The notes below the pieces were generated by a model, which saw only the letters and a program-made list of their open reading frames with translations, was not told where the DNA came from and did not search any database. 64,000 nt of DNA. Source: Adiantum capillus-veneris. Its lineage: Eukaryota; Streptophyta; Polypodiopsida; Polypodiales; Pteridaceae. The translations under genes and the position numbers were made by a program. Positions within the stretch are counted from its first letter, which is position 1; each line of letters starts with the position of its first letter. Location: contig CM043949.1 in assembly GCA_014529385.2 (NCBI GenBank), forward strand, positions 111,517,977 to 111,581,976, written 5' to 3'. Shown one piece after another: positions 31,101 to 40,191 of this stretch.

Positions 31101-32058
31101 TGATGACATGTTGATTGCAAGTGCTAACATGCAGGACATCAAAGACCTAAAAGAGGAGCTGTCCAAATCTTTTTCAATGAAAGATTTAGGTGCTGCAAAG
31201 AGGATACTTGGTATGAAAATATCAAGGGACAGGACGAAGAAGACAATAAATCTATCTCAAGAAGATTACATCAAGAAGGTACTAGAAAGGTTTGCAATGC
31301 AAAATGCAAAACCAGTTTCTACACCTTTGGCTGGTCATTTTAAACTAACGAAGGATATGTGTCCAAAGACATAAGAGGAGATAGCCTATATGTCTAAAGT
31401 TCCATATGCTGCAGCGGTAGGTTCTCTAATGTATGCTATGGTCTGGACAAGGCCAGACATTGCACATGCAGTGGGAGTTGTGAGTAGGTTCATGGACAAC
31501 CCAGGTAAAGAGCATTGGCAAGCTGTGAAGTGGATACTTAGGTATCTAAAAGGGACAACAACAAATGCTTTGTATTTTGGAGGAACTGATATTTTTCTAG
31601 AAGGGTATGCTGATGCAGATATGGCAGGTGACAAAGATACTCGAAGGAGCACTACTGGCTATGTGTTCACGGTTGGAGGCACAGCAGTAAGTTGGGCTTC
31701 AAAGCTACAGAAAGTGGTTTCACTTTCTACCACGGAAGCAGAGTATGTAGCAATGATGGAGGCAAGCAAAGAAATTCTGTGGCTTCACAGATTCTTAGAA
31801 GAGCTTGGATTCAAACAAGACGATTGTGTCTTGTACAGTGATAGCCAAAGCGCTATCCATCTTGCGAAGAACTCAGCCTTTCATTCAAGGACAAAGCACA
31901 TTGAGGTGAGATATCACTTCATACGCACTCTTTTGGAAGAGGGACAACTAAAGCTAGGAAAGGTGCATACAAGTGAAAATCCTGCAGACATGTTTACAAA
32001 GGTGGTCAACAAGGAGAAGTTGAGCTTTTTCTCATCTTCAATCGGCATTCAAGGATAA
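28177..32058 (+). pseudogene. copia gag-pol polyprotein with one in-frame stop
   Basis: 1294 codons including one TAA at 31372-31374 (after MCPKT) and the final stop; the frame is otherwise uninterrupted. I take ATG 28177 as start because the upstream GTG lacks support. Order: gag (KIEKFNGKNYQHWKMQIEDY), zinc knuckle CWNCGKKGHVKKDC, protease WIVDSVASFHATP, integrase zinc domain H-H-C-C (YRLGHMSAKG, CEDCVYGKQ) and core (HSDVWG, RSDNGDEY, PQQNGISERMNRT), RT (DVNMAFPHGDL, MLYVDDMLIA), RNase H (SLSTTEAEYVA, SDSQSAIHLAKN). Two lesions stand out: the stop between RT and RNase H, and DSV in place of DSG at the protease active site. Intact copia proteins normally process themselves, so this copy is probably dead twice over. 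Confidence 0.93.
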
Positions 32059-32106
32059 GAAACCAGAATGGAAAGCAGTCACAGGGTTGGTTTGGAGATC
32101 AGTCTC

Positions 32107-32118
32107 CAAGTGGGAGAT
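32107..32118 (+). other. Polypurine tract of the copia element
   Basis: CAAGTGGGAGAT directly before the 3' LTR. Confidence 0.85.
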
Positions 32119-32910
32119 TGTTAAGTATGGAGCCTGATTTACCCTTGTAATTTTCTGTGGTAAAAACGCACATTTGTAAGGCCCCCATTATGAGGAGAAG
32201 CCATCATGCGTGAAGGAAAATCACTCACCGGAAACCAAAATTTTCATGGACAAGAATCAGGGGCAACTTTAAAGGCCTTGGGGGCGGAGGCCCCCGAGAC
32301 TTCTTTTTTGCCGAAATATTCTTTTTCGCCGGAATATTATGGCCGGACGGCGGCCGGAAAGTGGTCGGAAAACAACCGGTCGGTTGGCCAGTGGCCGGTG
32401 GCCGGTAGTCAATGGCCGGTGGCCGGTGGTCGGAAGTCAATGGCCGGTGGCCGGTGGCCGAATTCAAAGGCGGACTTGTCTTCTCAAGGGCGGCCACACA
32501 TGGGCGGATTGGAGGGTTCGATTTGGACTTATTCGCACAAGGGCGGCTACACATGGCTGTCTCTCATAAGAGAGGGCAGCCCTTTTGGCCTATAAAAGGA
32601 GGCCATTTCTACACACATTTCATAGTGTGAAGTTGATGCAACAAGGTGAGTGTGAGGTGGTGAGAGTGAAGCAAAGAGGGAGCTCCATTAAGGGTATAAT
32701 CCCTTTGTAAACTACTTCTTGTTTTGAAGTACTAAAGCCATTGAGTGGCTGCTTTCCCGTGGACGTAGCCCACATTGGGTGAACCACGTATATTGTGTGT
32801 ACTCTCTCTCTCTCTCTCTCTCTACTCTATAATCTCGTGTATATAAATCTGTCTCTCTCCATTAAGTAATCTACTCAATTATCTATTTAGCTACGTCTTA
32901 TTTCCTAACA
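32119..32910 (+). repeat. copia 3' LTR (792 bp)
   Basis: Same boundaries as the 5' LTR. The 12-bp length difference comes mostly from a different number and order of GGCCGGT/GGTCGG units (about 32385-32460) and a longer CT run near 32805. TATA at 32591-32597. Confidence 0.93.
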
Positions 32911-32915
32911 CACAA
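32911..32915. other. Target site duplication (right) of the copia element
   Basis: CACAA, exact match to 27319-27323. Confidence 0.93.
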
Positions 32916-35789
32916 TACATATTTTGCAAGTTTTTCTGCCAATTCAGCAAGGTCGATTATCAGTAAATGCTCAACAACGTCGACTTTCTTTTGCTCTGTA
33001 AATTGGCAAGCATATCTCTACGCTATGAGCATAGAAGTATTTATGTGAAGCACGGTTTTTCTAATTGCTCAATTTCATATTGATACTTCGCACATTTGGC
33101 ATATGCTATTCTGGGCACACACTCTACAAATTTAAGGAAAGTTCCTCAGCCCAGCATGCTCTTGTTTTCTCTCTTTTTCTTATTTCTTGCAAGAATAACG
33201 AAACTCTTCTAAGAAGCTTTTGATACATATTCTGCTCGTGAGTCAGCTTGAGCCAAGGTGCTCTAACTCACAACTAGCACGTGGCTAAGATTCTACTCAA
33301 ATTATCTTCATCGGTTCATCGATTGAACACTATTTTTCATAAGGGCTATGAGCCAAACATGCTAAGAGCCAGTGTTAAACCTAGGATAAGATCCACTTGT
33401 TGGTATTCCTTGGACTATTGTTCTCAAGATCGAACAACACTACCCAGTGGAGTACACATTGACGTTAATTGACAAGCAAGCGTCTTGTCATTATGGATGT
33501 CATTACGGATGTTTAGGGTGTCATTTTTGCACTACATGTTTTTAGTGCGACGCTCTAGTGAGTTTTTGATAATCTTACACTCACACCAGCTGCTCTCTAC
33601 CACAGAGTATAGACGCAACAATCAGTTGTGACAGCACCATGCACCATAAGAGCTCGGTAGTTCACTTGTGTGGATTTGCTGCTCTATCTCTAGCACTACG
33701 GTGTGTCTATGGACATACTGTTTTGAGGTAAGACCTGGCGGGTGATTGTTACATCACCCCATAGGCATTAAGGATCACATTTTGATCTGCATTGAGGATC
33801 ACAATTGATCTCTCCCAGTTATACTTTCAAGGAAAGAATTCCGCAATCTACCACACACGGTAGCAGACGGACACACTTCTCAAGTTGATTCCAATCATTC
33901 TGTACACGGTTGACTATGTTGTTTATTGTTATCTGCTAGTTGAGTAGTTTCTACAAAGAGTCTTACCAAGGGGCTTGACTACGTAGATTCTAATTCAAGG
34001 GCTTGGGTTGCAAAGGCAGCAACCAGGGTTCCCAGTGCAATATTGTTTGTTTTTCAGGTAGGGGACATGCTCCTCTCCATTTGCATACAGGTAAGTGTAC
34101 ATTATGTTATTGCATTTGCATACATGTAAGTGTACATCATGTTATTGCATTTGCATACAGGTAAGTGTACTGATTTGGTGTCAATTCCATGTTTAGTATG
34201 CTTTTCTTGGTGTTTCAATACATCTATGTACGCTTGAATATTACAGACCCATGCCAAGGGCATGTCGGCACAAAGTATTTTGGGCCAAGTGTCCAATCTA
34301 TCTTTCTGCCTTATGCAGTTATACGAACCTACTTGTAGGGTTCAATTTGGCACATGTTGTCACATGGGATACAACATGGTCTAGGAACTCAAGGAGTTCG
34401 GTTTAGCCAGTGGAGCAAGACTAATGAGGGTCCCTCTCACTCCCGTCGTAGAGTGTTTGCAGTTACCTCCACACACAAGTACATCTTGTACTTGAAGGAT
34501 GTTCCTTTTTACACATCCTTGCATGAGACATATTCCACATGTGGAGAATATGAGTCTCTGGACTGACACTGGCGCCATTATTTTCCATTATGTGTCACGA
34601 CAAAGTCCCTAGGTGTTGATCACATCTGTTTTCTGGACCATTTTTAGCACGACGTATCAGGAGCAATTTCATGGCCAGAAATTGTCGTATACTTAGAATG
34701 ACTTGTTAAAGTACAAGTACTGCTAAACAACATTACAGATGGTTGTTTTTACATACAGCAAGGCTATAAGTTGTTAATGAAAAAGTTTCATTGTCTATAC
34801 CTAGAAGTGATCAATGTGTTACCTTCTATTGCCATTCAGACGTTTCAGCAAGGCTTGCAAAAGATTGCAACTGAAAGTATTTAGTCTGTTTTTAGAACTA
34901 TCTACATTCTTCGTTAATGTGTGCTACGCGCATCACATTTTGCCATAAGTATTGGCAAGGCTCATTATGGATATACAGGTTCGGGTTAGTTTTCACTAAA
35001 TGCATGCACACTAGGTGTTATGGTCCCTAGTGTTTAGCAAAGGCTGATTTGGAACAACATGCATATTCCTCAGGTTGTTGCTTATGAATCATTTTTCACT
35101 CTATCTGCACTATCTCTATGAGATAACTTCTGGGTCTACTAATCACCAATACAGGTCATGGCTCGGTTTGGGAGTTTGTAGACCGTGAGGAAAACACACC
35201 TCAGTACTGTCAGTTATCCAAGGGGATAGGAAGATTACAAAGAGTAATCTTGTGCTAAAGGATCTGCTTTCATACGTCAAGGACTTACCAGGTGTGCTGA
35301 CAAAGTATGTTGGCAAGTAACCTTCAGTAGGGATGAACATGTAGTTATTTGTGTTCCAAACTATTCAGAATTCTAACATGAGGACATTCCCTATCTACGG
35401 ACTTTTCAAGATACTCAGGCGAGTGGGAAATCTGGCTCACAACTGCATGGAAAGTTACGCCAAGGTTTCCTTGCATTATTCCAGTACCTTCAGAAGATCT
35501 GAAAACTGGTTATGCTTTTGGACAACTCTTAGTTGTGGTTACTCCTTTACAGTACTCAAGTGAGTTATAAATGGAGTTACCCTTTAGACCCAAGCAGTTG
35601 CAAATGGACAACAATGTTGAAAATCAAGATGTTGCTCTTGGTTTCATTGAACCTCCTACGGAACCGGGTTCCGCTCAAATGAACCGTTGGATCCATATGG
35701 GATGTTACGGTAGAAAACATTAGTGTTCTTATGAAGATACCATCACTTGTGTTTTCGCGGACGAAAACGCTTCTCCAAGGAGGAAGTAA
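32916..35789 (+). other. Distal internal region of the short-LTR element, no gene seen
   Basis: About 2.9 kb with no frame above 81 codons and no conserved motif. It contains a 35-bp tandem repeat (34081-34170) in which each unit carries a CAG/GTAAGT-like splice-donor word or a one-base variant. It ends in the purine tract CCAAGGAGGAAGTAA (35775-35789) before the right LTR. A short frame at about 34560-34620 (WTDTGAIIFHYV) faintly recalls a copia protease site, too weak to call. Confidence 0.55.
34081..34170 (+). repeat. 35-bp tandem repeat, about 2.6 units
   Basis: Units TTGCATACAGGTAAGTGTAC then ATTATGTTATTGCAT, at 34081, 34116 and 34151. Confidence 0.85.
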
Positions 35790-35944
35790 TGTCAGGACAA
35801 TGGTAGGACCAGTCCGAGCCAAGGGCCAGGGCCAAGGGCCAGGATAGACATGCAGTCAAGGGGGTCCCTATATTTAGAAAGCCAAGGGCCTATATAGGGC
35901 ATGGCTGGGTAGTGATGAGCATGTTCAGTTCCCCTGTCCTTTCA
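35790..35944 (+). repeat. Right LTR of the short-LTR element
   Basis: 155 bp, aligned end to end with 25953-26107 with about eight differences by eye. That is several per cent, older than the copia inside it. Confidence 0.87.
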
Positions 35945-37155
35945 ATGACAAGCTGCCCCGGCGTGGTCTACCTTAAGACTGCGGGGCAGCTCAAGAGAAT
36001 TGGTAAGAGAATGCAATAGAGTAGTAGGAGTCTTAAAGTGGGGGGAAGAAGCCAGATACTTCAAGAACTCCATCTTACATTGGTCCCCCCCTGGCTCTCC
36101 AAAGTTGTAGATCCGCCACAAAATCCCTAGGATTGAGACAGCAAGGAAGCTGAATAATAAGGGTCTGATCCGACTTGAACACTTTTGGGACAATGTCAAC
36201 AAGAGTTGGAAAACCATTGACCTTAGGCGTGCCCAGTACCAACTCAATAGCTTGGAGGTCTTGCTTGGCCACAAAGTGATGAAAGAACTTGACAATCTAG
36301 TGATGCCAATCTCTGACTCGGAGACTGGAAAGCCTGGAAATGTCCCGGAAGCAATCTCTTGTGGAAACCCCATACTAAAATCATTTATCAGACAATGATG
36401 CAAAAGAAGAATTGGTCTAGCCCCCTTAATAAGCTATGGAAAAAGCAATGGCCAGAGGAAAGGTGGGAGCATGTAATGGAGAACATATGGAAGCCAAAGG
36501 TTCCACAATACATGAAGGTTTTCTTATGGAAGGTTACTTGGGGTGCTCTACTGGGGGTGAAGATTCAAGAGAGAGGGATCGGGTCAGATCGATGCTTGGG
36601 GTGCAGGTTGACTAGTGAAGATATGGCCCACCTTTTCATGGACTGCCCAGCTATAAACGGTCTTGTAGGGAAAGTATGCAAGTGGGTCCAGAGAACATGG
36701 AAAATTAGTTTTTTCAAGACTGACCTATGCTTTGGAGGTAAAAACTCAGGTAGTCCTGCACTCCTTGTTAGCACTCAGATTCTCAGATACTTCTTCTTTC
36801 ATAATGTATGGCAAACAAGGAACCGCCGTGTGTTTGAAGGAGGATTTGAGGTGGCAAGCTGCTTCGCAGAAATTATACAGGAAAGCAAAGTGCTAATATG
36901 GGCACTCGGACGCAAGCATCACTTGAAGGACTGGTCTAGGACTACTTGTGCCTTGTTGTAATCTGACAGAATACCGGGGGAAAACCTTGTCCATCGGTAG
37001 GAGTGGCTGCCCTTATAGCCGTTGTAATTATGATTCCTGGATGTTGTCATGGCTTAACATGAGCATGAAAAAAACCTTCTAATTTTTTCGGCTGCTCAAT
37101 ATAATTCACTCACAATTTGTGAGTTTTGCAAAACAAAAAAAAGAGAAAAAAAGAA
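35945..37155 (+). mobile_element. LINE, second part: ORF2 C-terminus, 3' UTR and A-rich tail
   Basis: Resumes the LINE at the duplicated target ATGAC. It holds the ORF2 C-terminal region (stops and frameshifts before 36359), the zf-RVT domain, about 170 bp of 3' UTR, and an A-rich tail (about 37130-37155). The tail marks the true 3' end; the LINE's own target duplication would begin right after it. Confidence 0.87.
36359..36961 (+). pseudogene. LINE ORF2 C-terminal zf-RVT domain
   Basis: The C-terminal zinc-binding region of plant LINE ORF2 (zf-RVT): IWKPKVPQYMKVFLWKVTWG, ERGIGSDRCLGCRLTSEDMA, HLFMDCPAINGLVGKVCKWV, and the tail FFHNVWQTRNRRVFEGG. Cys-X2-Cys followed by His-X4-Cys (C-L-G-C, H-L-F-M-D-C) is visible. 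The frame is open to its natural stop at 36961; the upstream half (35950-36350, for example LIRLEHFWDNVNKSWKTID) is in another frame. Confidence 0.85.
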
Positions 37156-37588
37156 CCTAAGTAACCATTGATTATTAGGAAGGCATTCCCCATGGTATTA
37201 AGAGAAGATCTCTAACACCTAGCTTGGTCAAACTAGCTTAGTCGGGGACTGCTTGATTTTTAAACCTAGACAAGTGATTATGTGCTCGATATTATGCTAC
37301 CAATCACAATCAAAGCACACAAACATGGATGCAAAAAGATAAGGGGCAATGCTAATGGACAAGAAACACCTGTTTGTGTTGATGGTTGCGCTTGATTTGA
37401 AGTGTGAATGAGAGAAAGATTCCATGAAGGTCCAAATCCTAACAATAGCAACACGTTCCTATACACACTAGGAAACACAAAGAATACCTCTAGGAGGCAC
37501 ATTAGTGGGAAAAGGTAGCAACACTTATTGAACATAATTAAAAAACATAAGGAACCCTAAGCTAATTATTTGCACTCCCCCTAGATAG
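37156..37588. other. Spacer between LINE tail and the split gene, no gene seen
   Basis: AT-rich, no supported frame. On the minus strand it would be the 3' flank of the 175-codon reading frame. Confidence 0.5.
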
Positions 37589-37699
37589 TCAAGGGAATAG
37601 GATTTTGTAGAGATTGGGGGGAAACCCTAAGGATAAACCCCTATCCTCGTCATCGTGAAAAACAAAGTCATCATCCGTGAGACCATATGTGCCATCCGT
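37589..37699 (-). pseudogene. 3' end of the split 175-codon reading frame
   Basis: Minus-strand codons that continue the frame broken at 45461: acidic and aromatic (DGTYGLTDDDFVFHDDEDRG) then LGFPPNLYKILFP and TGA (37589-37591). The join is exact when one copy of the duplicated CCGT is counted once and the 37700-45460 element is removed. Product unknown. Confidence 0.6.
37696..37699. other. Target site duplication (left) of the large non-autonomous element
   Basis: CCGT, repeated at 45461-45464; 4 bp exact. The flanking fifth bases differ. Confidence 0.7.
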
Positions 37700-40128
37700 T
37701 GTCATGCAGCTCCACTCCCAATTTAAGAAAGATGCGAGAAAAATGCACATCAAGCTTATTTGAAGCTTACATGATTATTGAGCAGTGATCAAGCTTGTTA
37801 ACAGGCCAAGTTTAATAATTAGTGTATGCCAGATCTGGCTTTAAAGGGCCAACTGATGCCTTAATGATGCCAAAAATGAGTATGATTGAAGTGAGCACAG
37901 ATGGGGTATTGTGATCTAGAACTACAGTGCTTGAAGTGCTCTACGGGCCTGTCTTTACGGCTCGTCGATTGGAGCTACGGTGAGGAAGTTATGGCAGTTT
38001 AAAGTTCAAGTCAATTGCAAATTTGTACCGGATTGGGTGACTGCAACTGAGGTGACAGAAATCAAATGAATGCACGGGCTTGAAGTGCTCACTTTGTGGA
38101 GCGCGTGGGTCTTTTCAAATCAGCGATCGGAGTTCCGGTTGCCAAGATATTAGCCGTGAAAGATTCGCCGGGGGTCGGCTATAGGGGGTCGGCTATGTAT
38201 CAGTTTGGTCCGCTCGATCAGAGTGCCATCTGGGATTTTTATAGCCTCAGTAGGGTTAGTATGCATTTTATGCAGCTTGAGAGGTTTACAGGGATTTATG
38301 GCTCGTCAAACAGAGTCCAGCTTGATCAGATAAAAGGGCTTGAGGTCGATGACAATTGTCGACGCTGCTGAATTGGGTAATTGTGGCATTATTCGAGATG
38401 TTGGTATGGAAAGTAAAATTCATGATGATATGGTTAGTGAAGGATTGTTGGAAGAGAGGAAATGCTTAGCAATGCCTTGATTGTTATGTATGCTAAATTT
38501 TGGTGCCCGTTAAAAGGCTTCCCAACTTGAGAAGGTTGCCCGGCTTCAAAGGCCACCCAAAAACTTGAGAAGGCCGCCCAAAGGCAACCAAACAATTGGG
38601 GCATTGGATGCCCACAATAAAGGATTGCCCGCCCAAGCCACTAAGGGCCGCCTAAAGGAAATCAAGCCCATGACCTTAAAGGATTGCCCGCCCAAGCCAC
38701 TAAGGGCCACCCAAAGGAAATCAAGCCCAATGTGGCACTAAGGACCGCCCCTTTTAAGGGTTTTGATGTGAACAAAAGAGGGAAAAGGAGGATGGCGTGG
38801 GCTGGCAGCGAACAGAGCACAAGGGGGGAAGAATCAGGCTTGCACTGGCCAACTCGGGCCTCAGATGCCATTGCCGCAGTGTCGGAAGATACTCAGGAGG
38901 TCCTCGCACACAGCTTTGGTACCGGCGGCACTGAATTCTATGAAGGCCAATTTTGGCCTACCACATCATCAGGCCGAGTCCCGTGCCACATCAGTCACGG
39001 CGTCGTGACTGATGGGCAGAGAAAAAAATAGCATAAGAAGATTGGGGGCTATCAACAAAAGGGCAGAACGAGGAGGATTCCAAGGGAAGAAAAGCTTGGC
39101 AAGGCAAAATGAAGAGGAGGTAACAAGGGGAAAGCTAGAGGGGAAGGGGAAGAAGCCCTCAGCTCATCCTCGATTGGCAAAGATTCTCTCTCCCTCTCTC
39201 TCGCTCTCATCCTCGAGGCAAGCAAAAACGAGGAGAGCAACCAAGGAGATTGGGAAGCAAAGGGAAGGAGAGCTCAAGGGGAGCTTAACGAAGGAAGATG
39301 GTCAAAGCTTGGAGAGCCGAGCCATGGTAGAAGCTTGAGAGAGCAAGAGGAGATTGGGAAGAAAAGGGAAGGAGAGCTCAAGGGGAGCTTAACGAAGGAA
39401 GATGGTCAAAGCTTGGAGAGCCGAGCCATGGTAGAAGCTTGGGAACCAAGGAGCGGAAGCAGGAAAATAAGCTTGAGGAAGAGAGGGCTCGGGACATCCA
39501 AAGCTTGATAAGAAGGCAAAGCTTTTCTTTCTCTCTCCCTCTCAAGCTCGAACTAGAAGCTTGAGCAAGCCGAGCATGAAGGAAAATTGGGAAGTCTAGA
39601 GCACGACGAGGCAAGAATAACCAAGAAGCAAGCATAAGCTTTAAGCCTACATAAGCCGAGATTGAGCAAGTATAGGACAAGGGAGCAGAAGCAAAGGGAT
39701 TCGAGTTGAAAGGGGATCAAACTTCGGGAGCTGAGGCAGTGCATGCAAACAGAGTAGGAAGCTGCATATCATTTTTGAAGCTTGAAGATTGAGACAATGA
39801 GTCGAGATAAAGTTTGCAGAAGCTACTTCACCGTTATCAGCTAATGTTTGATTAATCATTCTGTTAAGCCCGGTGTCATTAAATGGCCCGGTTAATTTTG
39901 TAAAGCGGGAGCTCAAACTGCTAGTTAGTAGATGATCCAAGTGACGGTGCTGTTAACAGCTCGCCTTGGCTAAAGATTAAGTTGTACTCAAACATATTAA
40001 TCGATTTAATTGATGATTGCGGTGGTTGCTAGAGCTCTCAGTGTCTCTTGTTCTCTCTCTTTCACACCTTCCACAGCCAGAGGCCTGGCGCCAGCCCGGC
40101 TTACGTCGCAAACACATATCCCTCGACA
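37700..40128 (+). repeat. Left LTR of the large element (2429 bp)
   Basis: Contains a 59-bp repeat (38619-38736, GGATTGCCCGCCCAAGCC) present also in the right LTR. It also has a 104-bp tandem duplication (39247-39454) that the right LTR lacks; this accounts for most of the length difference. CT-rich tracts lie at 39180-39210 and 39525-39545. Confidence 0.85.
39247..39454. repeat. 104-bp tandem duplication private to the left LTR
   Basis: AGATTGGGAA recurs at 39247 and 39351, followed by nearly identical sequence through AGCCATGGTAGAAGCTTG. Confidence 0.85.
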
Positions 40129-40191
40129 TCTTTGTTGAACTCGACGCAAAACAAACTGGGGTGGGAGGTAAAGACGGAGAATTTAGAGCAG

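Larger units (their letters stand above)
27324..32910 (+). mobile_element. Ty1/copia retrotransposon (Tork/TNT1-like), near complete
   Basis: Full structure: 780-bp 5' LTR, primer site (28106-28121), one gag-pol frame (28177-32058) with a single internal stop, purine tract (32107-32118), 792-bp 3' LTR, and a perfect 5-bp target duplication. About ten substitutions are seen between the LTRs outside the GGCCGGT repeats, roughly 1.3%, so insertion is recent. It lies inside the short-LTR element. Lineage assignment rests on sequence feel (TNT1-type integrase and RT motifs) and is tentative. Confidence 0.93.
25953..35944 (+). mobile_element. Non-autonomous LTR retrotransposon with 155-bp LTRs, carrying a nested copia
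   Basis: Two direct repeats of 155 bp (25953-26107 and 35790-35944) start TGTCA and end TTTCA. The left is followed by an iMet-type primer site and the right is preceded by a purine tract, and both are flanked by a 5-bp near-duplicate. Without the copia insertion the element is about 4.4 kb, with about 4.1 kb of internal sequence lacking any gag or pol motif that I can recognise. By LTR size it resembles TRIM elements, by internal size LARD elements. It was inserted into the LINE. Confidence 0.85.

Noticed and set aside
34560-34620. copia protease remnant (WTDTGAIIFHYV)
   Set aside because: Too short, no neighbouring integrase or gag motifs in frame.
38096-39338. Frames in the left LTR of the large element (also 44225-45133 in the right LTR)
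   Set aside because: Not conserved in phase between the two LTRs; GC/AG-rich low-complexity products.
40129-40147. Primer binding site directly after the left LTR of the large element
   Set aside because: TCTTTGTTGAACTCGACGC does not begin with TGG and matches no tRNA 3' end that I know; left uncalled.
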